Source: Aptenodytes patagonicus (taxonomy: Eukaryota; Chordata; Aves; Sphenisciformes; Spheniscidae). Taken from it: 64,000 bases of DNA. Below the pieces are notes generated by a model, which saw only the letters and a list, made by a program, of their open reading frames with translations, did not search any database and was not told the origin of the DNA. The DNA is taken from contig NC_134949.1 in NCBI RefSeq assembly GCF_965638725.1, positions 39,584,151 to 39,648,150 of the forward strand. Reading direction: 5' to 3'. Below, piece after piece: positions 10,984 through 23,062 of this stretch. Position 1 is the first letter of the stretch, and each line of letters opens with the position of its first letter. A program made the position numbers and the translations under genes.

Positions 10984-12986
10984 CTAGAAAAGAGCAAAAC
11001 GTAAGTTTTACATCTCGTTATTTCTCAGAAAATTGAAATTAGGCTTGTCACAGAAACTGAACCGAGAATTTACTCTCCTTATTCTCTCAAGTAGTTCTAT
11101 TAGAGTCATTATACCATAAGATATAAACTAGCTCATTCAAATCCAGTCTAGCATCTACAGTTACCTGCAACCTGACTTCTGAAGGACAATTCTAAATTAC
11201 CATAACACATGCAGAGAGTTAACAGGACAAGTGAAGGAGGGCTGGAATTGGAAACATCACTAATCCCCTCTTTAATGCCCCTGCAGGCTTCACCTTCTAA
11301 CTAATCTCCAGAGTTTGTTTCATAATTAGGTCAGCCTTAATCCAACTCAATGACTGGGGTTTGGAACTGCCCTTTTTAAATGTTGGGAAAAAATGTACCT
11401 GTTTCATTTTGCTCTTCATTTCTTCCAGGTTCTTTTCAATGTGGTCTCTGAGTCCTGAGGATTTCTAAAAAAAAGAAAACATCCAGACATAACATTGGCA
11501 TCTGTATGCAACAATGTGCTTTTTTTTTTCTTTTTCACACCTTACTATCAACCTTGAGTTCGATATTTTTGATCTGAGGTTTCCTTTCATATCACTGCCT
11601 TTTGCCGCTGTTTGCAGCATTCTGAGATTCAGGAGCAGCGACAAGAGTCACGAGAAGGGAAAGAAACCCAACTCTACTCACACATCTGCTCAGCTCCGAG
11701 TTCAGGGATGCCAAGAACTGTGCCACCTCCTCAACATAGGGGTACTGGTCCTTGGCCTCGGTGAGGAGGACATCTTTCACTACAGTCTCCACGATCCTCT
11801 TCATCATGTAGCAGTGGTTGTTTTCCTATGTATGCAAGTAGGAGGTCACGTTAAATCATGGCAAGAGATCAATAAGTGCTGCAGAAGGATGCAAAGAGCA
11901 GCCTTCTGGTGTAAGACTTACCTTGACGTTAACATAGAGTTGCTGCCCAATGAGCCTGTTGTCCGTGTCCTGGTCTGAGACCCTGGCCTGAGAAGGAAAA
12001 AAAGAAATGTCAGGTGAGGATGGGAACCTTACCCAAAAATTAATAATAAACCCTACGGTTTTCATCAGTAATAGTGGAGGTGAAATGAGGGAATGGGCAC
12101 CATAGACAGCCTGTTACAGGTAGGTAAGCTTGGACATTGTGTCTGTTTCTCCCCTTAATTGGGTGAGATTCAAGGTCAGTATCACTGGAAAATAAATAAG
12201 CAGAAGTCTGAATTCCTGTCCCCCTCTTAAATGTCAGATGTCATAGTGGTTATGATGACTAAACCAGATGCCGCAGGTGGCCGACCTCATGGCAGCCCAC
12301 AGCGCTGCTGGGAGGTGCTGCAGCGCTTGATGGCGTACATCAGAGGGGACCTACCCATGGTAAAATCAGCCAGGAAACCTGCCCAAGCAGAGCACTGTAA
12401 GATGCCTGAGGAGCTGCCTGGCCATGGCTAGAGTCACGGGCAGGCCCAGCTCCAAATGGACTGGGTAAACAGAGAAATTTAAGCTCATGTTTCACAATTG
12501 TCCCAGTCTAGCAGCAGCCGCTTGAGAGAAGGATCTGTGCTGTGCCAGGGGCTGCCTTTCCCTTGGGGAGCAGGAAGAGGAGAGGCAGCAGCTTCCCCCG
12601 GCTACACAACCAGCGGGCAACACACCCACTCCACATGCCCAAGCTCTGCCTTACTGCAAATGCATGTTTTTTCTGGAGAAAGGCATGAGAAAGAGAGAGG
12701 AATGCTGAAGGCGAGAAGCCAGGGCACTGGCCGAGGAGGAGGTCCTCAGATCCTGCCACGAAGGACACATGGGTTACTGTACCATTTTAGCCAAGGTATA
12801 GGTGCGATTCCTGATGTAGGGCTGCTGGAAGTTGATCTTCCTGAGCCTGCAGGCATGATGGGCAGTAGAAGCCAATCCTGCCCCTTTCGGAGGCAGAGGG
12901 CTGGTGAGAAGAAGAGGGAGACAGCAACAGCAGCAGAAGACAACCCATCCTGAGAAGCTCTTGGTCAAGGTTTGCAGGGAGGTCAT
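10870..12986 (-). CDS. IL22: Interleukin-22, five coding exons, 197 aa
   Basis: Secreted class II cytokine of the IL-10 family. In the family it signals through IL22RA1/IL10RB and STAT3 on epithelial cells in barrier defence. Coding exons in transcript order: 12986-12783, 11987-11922, 11825-11682, 11464-11399, 10983-10870. All junctions are GT/AG and phase 0. Residues 1 to about 38 form a signal peptide with a CCCCC run at 18-22. The mature part carries CRLRKINFQQPYIRNRT (46-62), RLIG (79-82) and the signature KAIGELDLLF (168-177), which closely match mammalian IL-22. All four disulphide cysteines are kept (C46, C95, C138, C184; human pairs C40-C132 and C89-C178). Only one sequon remains (N60). 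The protein runs about 12 residues past the human end, in a basic tail. The start ATG has G at -3. Neighbour MDM1 on the same strand, upstream, fits the conserved locus order. Confidence 0.95.
11399..11464 (-). CDS. IL22: IL22 coding exon 4 (residues 139-160)
   Basis: 66 bases encoding a Lys/Glu-rich amphipathic helix (HIEKNLEEMKSKMKQ), equivalent to human HIQRNVQKLKDTVKK. The acceptor is TAG and the donor is GTACAT. Confidence 0.92.
11682..11825 (-). CDS. IL22: IL22 coding exon 3 (residues 91-138)
   Basis: 144 bases. It contains C95 at the start and C138 as the last codon, with helices resembling human CYLMKQVLNFTLEEVL and PYMQEVVPFLARL. The donor is GTGAGT. Confidence 0.94.
11922..11987 (-). 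CDS. IL22: IL22 coding exon 2 (residues 69-90)
   Basis: 66 bases encoding a segment around DTDNRLIGQQLY, equivalent to the human NNTDVRLIGEKLF segment. The acceptor is CAG after a pyrimidine tract and the donor is GTAAGT. The human sequon in this stretch is absent. Confidence 0.93.
12783..12986 (-). CDS. IL22: IL22 coding exon 1 (residues 1-68)
   Basis: Signal peptide and the N-terminal part of the mature chain, including C46 and the N60 sequon. It ends AAA ATG before the donor GTACAG. The exon continues 5' as untranslated sequence to an acceptor at 13,044-13,046. Confidence 0.93.
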
Positions 12987-13122
12987 GGCTCACGATCCAA
13001 AGAAGTCGTCTGTCCCAGCAGGTTGCAGCTACAGCACTCAGCACTGATGAGAGAGAGTAGTGTTAGCATTAGGAAGAGGGGGCAAGGCAAAGTGAGAGAG
13101 GCACGAAGGCTGCAAGCCTTAC

Positions 13123-13144
13123 CTTTGCTGTGATTCTTGATGTG
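13123..13144 (-). other. IL22: Probable IL22 non-coding first exon
   Basis: About 30 bases downstream of a TATA box, the sequence CAGCAAAG is followed by a good donor (GTAAGG, 13,117-13,122). An acceptor (CTCATCAG, ending 13,044) lies upstream of the ATG. This gives a tiny untranslated exon and a 79-base intron, as in mammalian IL22, which also has a non-coding first exon. The transcription start is estimated from TATA spacing only; an unspliced 5' UTR is the alternative. Confidence 0.5.
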
Positions 13145-13167
13145 CTCTGCAGGAGGTGAAGTGCACC

Positions 13168-13174
13168 TTATATA
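13168..13174 (-). promoter_or_regulatory. IL22: IL22 TATA box
   Basis: TATATAA on the minus strand, about 190 bases upstream of the start codon and correctly placed for a start near 13,144. A TATA promoter is usual for inducible cytokine genes. Confidence 0.65.
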
Positions 13175-13232
13175 GGGCCACCAACATCTCTCTCAGCTTT
13201 TTTTTTTTTGGGTGCTGGTGGTGAATTAAAAA

Positions 13233-13290
13233 TGACATCAGCAAGTCTCTTACTTTCCAGTATCCTCTTCTGAGAACTATCTAACCACTA
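13233..13290 (-). promoter_or_regulatory. IL22: IL22 proximal promoter: STAT, ATF/AP-1 and RUNX-like sites
   Basis: Upstream of the TATA box I see TGACATCA (13,233-13,240, a one-base variant of the CRE/ATF palindrome), a perfect TTCNNNGAA STAT element (TTCTGAGAA, 13,268-13,276) and a RUNX-like AACCACTA (13,283-13,290). Such factors are known regulators of IL22 in lymphocytes, but these are short motifs and binding is inferred. Confidence 0.35.
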
Positions 13291-16200
13291 CAAAACCCAC
13301 AAATACAACTTCAAGGCCATTGTAATCTTTAGTTTCTTATAAAATAAACCAAATCTTAATGCGGGGCAAAGCAGGGGCTTTTACCAGGGCAGGAATCCTG
13401 AATTCTGTTTGCATAAAAATACTCGAGAAGTTTATGGGTTTGTGCCTTCTGTTCTGATTGCAACACACTAATTGGATTGGCAATTTGATGGCAGATAATG
13501 CAATTTATATTAATTTTTATTCATCTTCAGTGGTAAAAGACTGGTGCTCCGCTGGTGCTGACTGGTATACGCAAGTGGTCAGAGACTGCACCAGACCCAA
13601 AGCACTGACCACCTACAGTTCCTACCCTGCAAATACCCTTTCCCACACAGTGTCCCACTGGAGTCACCAGCCATCTGCCCATCACTGTGCAATCCTCTCT
13701 CAGAGATCAGAAACTGGGTAGGACCAACACGGCATTTATCACATCCCTGATCTCCAAATTCCCATTTTCCAAAAAATTATCCATATTCCAGGCTGTAACC
13801 AGGGGTAGTGACCAGAGCCGTGGTCATGCACTTACTTATCCAGGTGATTTCCATGTTCCTGACCCTGTTCTGCTAATGTAAAGGCAATGCTGCACCTTCA
13901 ATCTGAAATATTATGCAGGGTGCTAAAGGGAAACTGTGGTCTCTTTAGAGAGTAATTTGCAACCCAGCTGAGATGGTAATGCATGAGGACACAAAACTGG
14001 TACAAATGCAAACTCCTGGTTGTCTGATACCTACAGGGCACACAGGTGACAAATGTGAGAAATCAGTCCTGGAAAACCAAGGCTCCAGCTCTGCCCCTGA
14101 GAGCAAACAGGGGCATCGCTGGGGCTGGGCTTCACCCCTCATGGCTGAGGTTCTCGGGACAAGAGCCATAACCAGCCTTGTCCCGTGGGCTGAAATGCCC
14201 AGCTCTTTTGCTTATACCTGAAAGGAAGCAGATAAAGGCTGGCTGGCACCAGGTTTACGCTTTACCTTCCCCTGATGCATCCCCAGCAGGAATTCATCTC
14301 TCCATGCCTCAGGCCTGGCTCAGTTGCCCTCAGATACCTGCCACATCAGCTATGCACAGCTCTGTACCCTTGAAGATGCAGGCCCTCACCCTGGAGCCAT
14401 CATCACCACGTACCTTTCCATGCCCCTCTCAGGGTATCCCACCCATTCCTATGCCTGGCCTCCGACAGCAGTGGGCAGCAGAAAACAAGTCTGGAGCCAG
14501 GATGTCGACAACCTGGTTCACACCTCAAATGTACCACAAAGCTATTCAAGAACATGTTTATAAACTCTTTTCCATAAATATTTCATTTGCCAGGCTAGTA
14601 GGCCCAGTGGGGGAGTAGGTTAATGAGAAGATGGGAGGCTGAGTTATACTTAGTCAAAAGATAGACATTAAAGACCAAACTGGGAGAAATCCAGACAGAG
14701 AGGCTGTTTTGAAGGATTGGCCTCCCCTGAAGTGCAATCCCACAAACTCCTCTCCAGGTGTTAAACACAGTCTGATAACCAAAGTCTGCTTCTAACTGAG
14801 GTTTCTTGCACTTCTCCACCAGCTCATCCAGCAGAAGTCCCAACCCCATAACAGAACCCGTGAATGGGCATTCGGACCTTCCCTGAGGGGCGAATGCAGC
14901 CCCCCTCCTGGTCCAGACCCCCTGTCCTCCCGCCCTTCTGGATCTCACCTCTCCATCCCTTTGGTCACTTACTCTTGTCAGACACGGATCCAGCTTGCCT
15001 GACCTCTTCTTGTGGCTCCGATCCCATGGAAAGGGTTCGTGACCTGGGTAAGCAGGTGCTGTGCCACTCGCATCTGTTCAAACGGCTGCGAGGAGCCCAC
15101 CTGGTCCCAAGCTTCCTACACCTCCTGACAGATATTTAAACAGCATCAGGCACAGGGATGAGGAATTAGATGCTGAATCTTTCTTCTGCCCTCTTATGCA
15201 GCGATTACAGGATCTCTTCTCTCTGTCTTCTCTAGTGTTAGAAACCATACACTGGGACCTACCTATTTTCATAGAAAACGTTAAGTTAGACTTGATAAGG
15301 CTTTCTTTCTGCCATCTGTTGTTAGCCACCTTTCTCAGTCATACTACTTTTTGGCTGTGCCAGAATGTCCTCCTCCTGACGCTTTAAAAAAGCTTGATTT
15401 CACTTGTTTAGTTTACCTCCCTGCCTCTGGTATGACACTGAAATGCTAAAATGCCTATTGTAAATTTGTTAATTCCTATTTCACAAATTCCCTTTTTATG
15501 ACATACCTAAAGCCTTCACATTATTTAACCTTTTGTTTGCAGTTGTGAGTTGTAATAACCTATCTTCCATCCCTCTAGCTTGCTGTGAGTATGGTCCAGC
15601 CCAAAAATGAATGTTCAAAATCTTGCTGGACACTAATTTTAGCAGACTGTCCCCTGCTCATCACTCCACTCCTGGCCTCTTCCTAACCACCTTCCACCAG
15701 ATGACTGTTTGTCCTGGAGGTACTACTGAGTTATGGTATAGCCACAGTCATGGCTGCAGTTATTCCCTGTAACATGTCAAGAGAATTTCTTTGGAAGTGG
15801 AGATAGGCCTCCCGTTCCCAGGGTCTGCTATTCCTGTTATGAGATTGCATTGAACAAGGATGTGACTAGTCACTGCTATCACCTCTTCTGACTAGCTCAC
15901 CACACCCTGGATGGGAGAGACACGTCCGGCATTACATCCTACGGAAAGATGGGGCTAGAAACCTGCACAGTCCTACCACTGGATCTTACTCCAGTCCTCA
16001 GCTGAAGTCCAGAGAGGGAGGAAGGAATCGGAGGCTTTTCCGCTGCAGTTGAGGAAGAATTCTCTTTCTTCTTGTTTGAGGAGGAAATGCAATAAACTGC
16101 TGAAAAATCGGGGCTTGAGCCAGCACTGAAGGTGAACCTTGGAGCAATTTGTTTACCCAGACACCCCTCTCCAAACAGGCTGCTCTGAACTGTAGAGTTG

Positions 16201-17311
16201 GCAGAAGAGATCAGTGGAAGAAAAGATGCATTTAGTTTAAACTGTGGTACCCTGGCTGAAACCATCACTGGTGGGTCTTACTTTGGGGAGAAAGGATAAA
16301 GTGGAAAAACCACGTCTGAAGAATGGGTCTTAAAAAAGCAGCCTTTCTCACTAATTCTCTCCTACGTTAACATTGTCAAGTATTCTACCAAGTGGTATGG
16401 GAACTGGTAATTTAGTAATTTCTCTTTGAGCCTGAACTACTGATGTCTTATGATACATGGTAGTCCCAAGCTTTTCTTTATAAAACAATGTTCTCTTGGG
16501 GAAAAAAAAAAAAACTGAAAAAACAAACAAATGAAAAAAACCAACCCCCCAAAAAAGACCTCTCCAAGCTCAAGGTGGGGGAGAAGAAGAGTGAGGAGGA
16601 AAAAAAGGAATTTTCCTTTTTAATTTTATGACTTTTTGTAGATTTAATGTTATTTTTAATGTTTGAGGCTAGTAGCACTGTTTAAAATGTAAAATTCTTA
16701 CAAGAAAACATACCTGCTATGCTTTTAATTAAAAACTACCAAAGACCTCTGAACTTCTATAAAGTACCCTCTGCACTGTTTTTTATGTACAATTAATTTT
16801 AAAAATTTTGAAATTGTTCACAAATTGTATTTTCTCCCCAGTGCCATCCCAAGAATTACAAGTCTATCCTATCACTGACCTCACCAATAAACTTCTAAAG
16901 TATAATTACATGGAGTTTCCCTAATTCATTAAGAAACCATAGCGGTTGAATATTCTCGACAATGACTTCTTGACCCATATCGAAGACAGAGGATTTTTTG
17001 AGGACGACTGGAACTCTACATCACGTCTGCCTCAAAAACCACAGACACTTCCTTCTTACTTTGAATGAGGCCACAGGTGAATAACCAATATTGTACTTTG
17101 ATGTTCATCTGTTGTGTACCATCACCAGCATGCTGGCATGCGGGAATTTTCTTGAGCTTTAATACATTTTTCTGTCAGCTAGGATTATATTGCATTATTA
17201 GAAACGTCTTCAGGATTGGACACTGGGCTAGAAACATTGTCAAGAGTAGGCATGTGGAAGACCGAGCCTGTGTATCGTCCTCTTGGGTCTTTTACCTGGC
17301 GATTAAATTCT

Positions 17312-17324
17312 CCCCCCCCCCCCC
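17312..17324. repeat. Poly-C run (13)
   Basis: Thirteen consecutive C on the plus strand. Confidence 0.9.
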
Positions 17325-18645
17325 CTTAAACATCTGTACGAATGGACCACAGGTCACATAGTGCCTAAAACTGAACAGGCAATCTATCTGGAGACATCCT
17401 CAACTTTCAGGTCACACTCATCACCTTCACTTTGTTCTGGCTCATTTGTGAGCTAGTTCGTTGTGTTTTATCTCAGTTCTTCTCTGCCTTTGCCTAGACT
17501 TTCAAGCTTGAAAAGATCAAAGCAGACTTAAAACATGTTTCAGCTCAAGCTCCATTGGAGCCTTATTTTAGTCGCCTCTCTGCCCAGCAATGAAAACATC
17601 AGTAATGGAAGTTGATTCTTCTTTATAAAACTTGAAAATAAGCTTTTCTGTAATTCAGCCATTCATTATGGAAACATCCTAGTACAGAGGCAAGTGTCTT
17701 CTGGGCATGATCATTAGGAATGGCAGAAGGGATTAATTTTCTATAGAGGAAATTATATCAACACAGATATTGGGAGAGGACATACAGCATTTTTGCTTTT
17801 TTTATGATAGGTTTGATGTTGTGTAAGACACCGTGAATCTTTTGGAAGGAGAAGTAGTAGTATTATTAAAATTGCTTAGCCTGGGAGTGTTAGGTGACTT
17901 TGGAAAAGGCTCTTGTGTCAGATCTCAGTACAGACACTGCTGACTCAGACTTTTTGCAGAGGATGTGCGATTCACCTTCCTCCCCTGACAGTAACACTTG
18001 TTACACAGTGAGCAACACATTTCCTCTGACAGTAACACTTTTGCTTATATATCTGGTATTTCATCAAACATCTTTGTTTCTGTCCTTCACTTGGTTCTGT
18101 TACATTATTTCTGGGTCTCCTAACTGTAAGATGCTATATAATAAACTTCATAAAATTGGTATTTCTTATCATAAAGAAGGGAACTAATAGTTCATTGTGG
18201 TCTCAATTTTAAATTACGTTCTGGGACAAAAAAAACTTGGTTTAAATAACTATATTCTCTCCTCAGAAGTACTGACGTAGTGGCGCTCCAAAAGCAAGCC
18301 ACCCAGAGACACGTTGAGACGTTATACAGATACTACCGATGTCACCACTGCTACGCCAGGACCACTGATGTGGTAATTTTATTGCAGTGCCAGGAGGATT
18401 CAGTGATTAATATGAAAACAAACAGACAAAAAAACCCCAGTGTCAATGGAAGCGCAACAGATGTTAGTCCAGTGGTCCTGCCTCTACAGACAACTGCTGC
18501 CGACATCAGTAAAACATAAACAAAAATTTTAATAAGACTTGTCAATAGGAGCCATCACTTAGCTCACGCAGACGGGAGAAAAGATAGTTCAGACCTTCTT
18601 AGTGCATGCAGCCTCATGCCACCAACGGCACCACTGTTAACCCTT

Positions 18646-18657
18646 CCACCAGATGGC
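18646..18657 (+). promoter_or_regulatory. Candidate CTCF site
   Basis: CCACCAGATGGC matches the CTCF core CCASYAGRKGGC at every position. It lies between IL22 and MDM1. A 12-bp match can occur by chance. Confidence 0.3.
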
Positions 18658-19849
18658 TGGTTCTTTTAATCCAGAGCGTAAAATCACGCATGTATTATGA
18701 GACTCTGTCACTTTATATAGTGACCTACATATATCCAACTATGTCTTGCGAATAGTCAGATCAGGTGAACTGAAACTTCTGTGCTTCCTGTTAATGTGGT
18801 GTGCTTGCACAGCAGTGACTCAGTGACATGGCAAAGTGGAATTACTGACACAGTGTATCTTAAAGAAAACCACTCTAACTGGGAACAGCATTTTGCAAGC
18901 TGGTTTATCATCCAAAATTCAGTGACAAACAGTTACTCAGATTAAGAAATAGGCCCAGCATTATGCACCTTGATTTACCAACTACCATCAGTTTTATCAT
19001 GTAATAAATCCACACCATCTTGAGTAGTCAAGTCATTTTGAAGGGAAGCAACGTTACTTAAGGTGAAGTACTTGTGCCCAGACACTGCCCGTACACCAGC
19101 GCTTCCATTAAGGCTCTGAGCTCAGCATCATCTCCTGAAGGTAAGCGCCTGGCTGCTCAGTTATTCTGTACAACAGGGATGCTAGAGAAGGTGGTGACAG
19201 TTCCCATGTTGTTAACAGTAGTCTTCTAGTTAGTATCCATCCCTAGGAAGTCAACAGCCCATGCCCCAGCCCTTCCCCAGCCCGAGGTTATGCTATTGCC
19301 CATCTCCCAGGAGAGCCTCTGAGCGAGTTTCCTGTTGGAGTGGGACTATTGTCAAGAACATGAGATTTATGGGGCCAAAAGGAGACCAAACAAAATAGCT
19401 GCAGCCTAGCAATTAGGATGCTGTTTTCCTGGGTTATCTGTTTTTAGCCACATGTCGTGTAAGCTAAAATACATAAACAGGCTGGAGCCAGCTTCCCACT
19501 GGAAACACAAAGAGCACGCTCCTCACGAGAGCACTGTTCTGGGAACTCATGGACCCACTCCAGCCGGGAGGTACCAGCCCTCGGCAGGTTTCCCCTAGCC
19601 CCACAAGAGACCTCGGAGCGAGAGCTGGGCACCCAGCTCTCCAGAACAGGGTGCATCCACAGATGCCTATATGTGTGTGTCACACCAACCCAGCGACCAG
19701 AAAGGGACCTAGGAAGGGAAAAATCCCGAAGTCCAGGCTTTCTGGATCTTGTTAGCCATTCCTATTCTACTTCAAGTCTTGAAGTAGGTGCTTTGGAGAC
19801 ATGCCAGCACATGACAGTATTAAACAAAGTCACCTTGAACAAAAAACTA

Positions 19850-19930
19850 TTTTTTTTTTTATATATATATATATATATGCACACACATATGTATATACAT
19901 ACAAACACACATACAATATGTGTGTATATC
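19850..19930. repeat. T-tract, (AT)9 and CA/TA-rich microsatellite
   Basis: About eleven T, then nine AT units (19,861-19,878), then mixed ACAC/ATGT sequence: a compound simple repeat. Confidence 0.9.
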
Positions 19931-22099
19931 AGATATAAACATAGTTTAAAGGAAAAGCTTTGAAGCCCACTCAAAACCTGCACGTCACTGCCTTAGTTAC
20001 CTCAGGAAAGGTAAACTGGCATAAATGTGAATCAGTCACATTTACAAAGCTGATACACACTTACCAGAAGACTTTACTAAGACCTCTGACGAAAGTGGGG
20101 GAGTGAGAAGCTTCAGTTGTCCTTTTCCCTTCCATTGAAGAGCTGTCTGCACTAAGGAGGATTTGCTGCCACGACTGTACCACCAACCTTCCCCTTCAAA
20201 GAGCAAGCTCATACCAGCAAACGAGTGCTTTTGCTGTTAAAACTTTTATTCCAGCCCCATGAATGGAATAAACTGATCTGACAAAAGGTGTGTAAGCTGT
20301 GAACACTATCAGGCCTTGCTCGCCTTCCCAAAGGACTGCCAGTTTCCAGGTGAATCTTGTGCAGTTCTCAGTCCTCCAACCTAACAAGACGCTGCAGGAC
20401 CACCGAGTGCCGTCCTTCACAGACAGGCAACAGGCTTATTATCTGGCAAGACGTGAAGGCTTTTGAGAAGCAACAGACTGGAATCAAGCCTCCTCTTTGT
20501 GGGCTCGCTGGGGGAATGCTTTATTGGCAGGAATACTGGGTAAAGGATGGCCTTTTCCCAGCTGGCAGTGGTCAGTGAGGAAGAGTTGGCTTATTTACTT
20601 CTACAGGTGGTTGAGAGCTGTGAACCCCCAACAGTGAGATTCACCCAGCAGGTATACCCAACTTGGGAACAGGACCTGAAGACAATTCAACGCTTATTGA
20701 CTAGGTCCATTATTAATGTGCTGGTTTTGTAAATCTTGACCTTAAGTCAACAAGCTCCCAAAGCTGTTTATTCCTTAGATGTATCTCCTATTGGCAACTG
20801 CCTTCCTCCTTGTTTATCTACTTGGTCTCTCCACTTCAAGGTTTCTAAGATTTCCTTGACAGAAAACAATACACATTCACTGTACAGCACACATTTGTAA
20901 TTATTAATAAAGGGTGGACTTTTGAACCTTTTTTCCATGTTCAGCTTGCTGGAAAACACAACAGGAAACATGTTTGAAGGTTGGTCTGAAACACTCAGCG
21001 AAACAAAACAAAAAGCCCTCTTGAACTAGATAAACAACAATAGCAGAAAGCAGGCACAAAGGATTTCGTATCTGCCTTGAAAACTATAGAAGAGCATCCT
21101 TCAGAAGCTTTGCACTAGCATTACTCAAAAAATGTATTTTGTCTACATTTCCCTTAAATACTTCTGTCCAAAAGTAAATTCAATTAGAACATTTCAGACA
21201 AAAGCTAAAATTTGTTCAGATAGGAAATAATGTCATGATGATGTGTGGGACACCAGGGGCTTCCATTCTCAACTCTAAATTGGGTTTGTACCCCCATGCA
21301 ACAAAAATGTCTCCCTTCTTTACCACTATTTCTACAGAAATCAACACACATGTACCACACAGCACAACATGTAGCAGACCTACCCAGATGCACCAGACTC
21401 ATAGCGCAATACTGTAAGTGAAATTGGGACATACGCTGTTATAACATCTATGACTTACAGGCCTCAAAATCAGGCCTGCACAAAAACTCTTGACAGAGCT
21501 GTCAGATAGCCAGGAATCGCAGGCAAACCTAGAAAAACAAAAATAAAAGTTTTAAAAAGAGGATTACAGGTACCACAGAGGAGAAGTAATGGATGATTAG
21601 AGCTCTCTCGTCATGAGAACCAGGAGAACGTGTTGAATATGAAGAACATAGACAGAAGACACCCAAATTAACCCACCCGCAATACATTGCAGCAACATTC
21701 CCTCCTAAACAAAAATATTTCCATTTTCTAGCCATTAAGTTTTCTACTATAAAACTATCATTTTAGAGGAAAACTGGAAATTTTCATAGAGGCTGTTGCA
21801 CACAAATACAATTTCCCTTTCAGCAGAAACTTTCTGACCAATTATAACTTACATATTAAGTACATGCCACAGAATAATCCCAGAAGTCCTCGAGATAAAA
21901 TAAAATACCTCGATTTGTTTCAAAAAACTCCACTGGTAGGAAGCTACTGCAATGCACAATTTCTGGAAGAAGTGGACACTGTTTTCTAACATGATCAGTG
22001 CTGGATAGCATTCACTCTTTAAATCAACACCTCATTTGTTGGGGACTGGCCCTTTGGGCATTGCAGCCTTCCAGCCTGTGTAGCACCCATCTGCTCTAG

Positions 22100-22143
22100 G
22101 TCACGATTCCAAGTATCTGTAGCCAGTCACAATTCCAAGTATC
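22100..22143. repeat. Short imperfect tandem duplication
   Basis: GTCACGATTCCAAGTATC (22,100-22,117) recurs 26 bases later with one change (22,126-22,143). It lies just beyond the predicted MDM1 3' end. Confidence 0.7.
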
Positions 22144-22325
22144 AACATATCTAGCTTTAGTAACTTATTCTTTCTGAAGATCAGTTCCAAGGTCTTGTCT
22201 TTCAAAAGTCCACAGATGTTCCAGCTGAACAGGTGAAACAGAGAACTAAACAGAGAAGTGCCAACAAAATAGGCTCCACCAATTTATTTGGCTTAACTTG
22301 AATAGAAACAAATCAAACCACCTTT

Positions 22326-22331
22326 TTTATT
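22326..22331 (-). terminator. MDM1: Candidate MDM1 poly(A) signal
   Basis: TTTATT on the plus strand gives AATAAA on the minus strand, the first canonical signal after the MDM1 stop. A second lies at 22,283-22,288. Confidence 0.45.
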
Positions 22332-22995
22332 TTCAGTAATATGCGTACATAATTGTGTACAAAATTGAAATGTAAGCAAATGTGTACAAAACTCAAATTG
22401 TTCTTGTATAAAATTTCCAAATGAAGTAATATTAAAACTTCAAGCCACACAAGAACCACCAAACTGCCTGCTAGCCAGCTATTTCCTCTACTTCATGTTA
22501 ACTTGTTTGCAACACTTGGAAAGATAAAACAAGCTGTCAGCATAAATCACAAACATTTTTCACTGTGACAACCGTAACAGTATGCCAGTCTCTCCAGCAA
22601 CAGGCAACTAGGAGGAGAGGTAATTAAAATGTCAAAGACTAGAAAAAACATTCTTCTGAGTTTACTTTAAGAGATCAACTACTCCTAAATACCTGAGTTC
22701 GAAGTGGGACTGGGGAAGGCCGCTGTTTAAGGTGGCTGAGGTTGCTTTTTCTAGAGAAGTTGAAATTAACACTAAACACGGGTCTTGCCCACAAAAAGGC
22801 AAATGTTCACATCAGTACATCTGACAAACTGCAGTACTGTACACATTGAATTCTAATAGTCATCCTGGCCAAAAAACTGTGGACAATGAGCAAACGCTAA
22901 CGCTTAGTGTCCTTTTCTCAAACTCCTGTATGTTCCATGTTAGCTTCATTAAGAAATACGAAGAACTTTTTGCTAACAGGTTAAAAGCAGTAAGT

Positions 22996-23062
22996 AGAAT
23001 CATAGAATCATAGAATCATTAAGGTTGGAAAAGACATCTAAGATCATTGAGTCCAACCGTCA
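22996..23062 (-). mobile_element. CR1 3'-end fragment
   Basis: About 67 bases matching the last part of an avian CR1 LINE. On the plus strand it starts with repeated AATCATAG units and continues AAGGTTGGAAAAGACATCTA and GATCATTGAGTCCAACCGT, the reverse complement of the CR1 terminus. It is severely 5'-truncated, as usual for CR1. Confidence 0.9.

Larger units (their letters stand above)
13300..22300. other. Intergenic DNA between IL22 and MDM1
   Basis: About 9 kb between the IL22 promoter and the MDM1 3' end. I see no gene, no CR1 and no LTR. There are only short open frames, simple repeats (C13 at 17,312-17,324; T/AT/CA tract at 19,850-19,930) and GC-richer patches near 14.0-15.1 kb. Being directly 5' of IL22, it is the likeliest place for IL22 enhancers. 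Confidence 0.6.

Noticed and set aside
11514-11978. 154-codon plus-strand open frame across IL22 exons 2-3
   Set aside because: It is antisense to IL22 coding exons and the intron between them; openness follows from the IL22 reading frame. No independent support.
12498-12953. 151-codon plus-strand open frame over IL22 exon 1
   Set aside because: Antisense shadow of the signal-peptide exon and GC-rich intron.
15690-15710. Another CTCF-like match (CCACCAGATGAC)
   Set aside because: It breaks the invariant GGC of the core.
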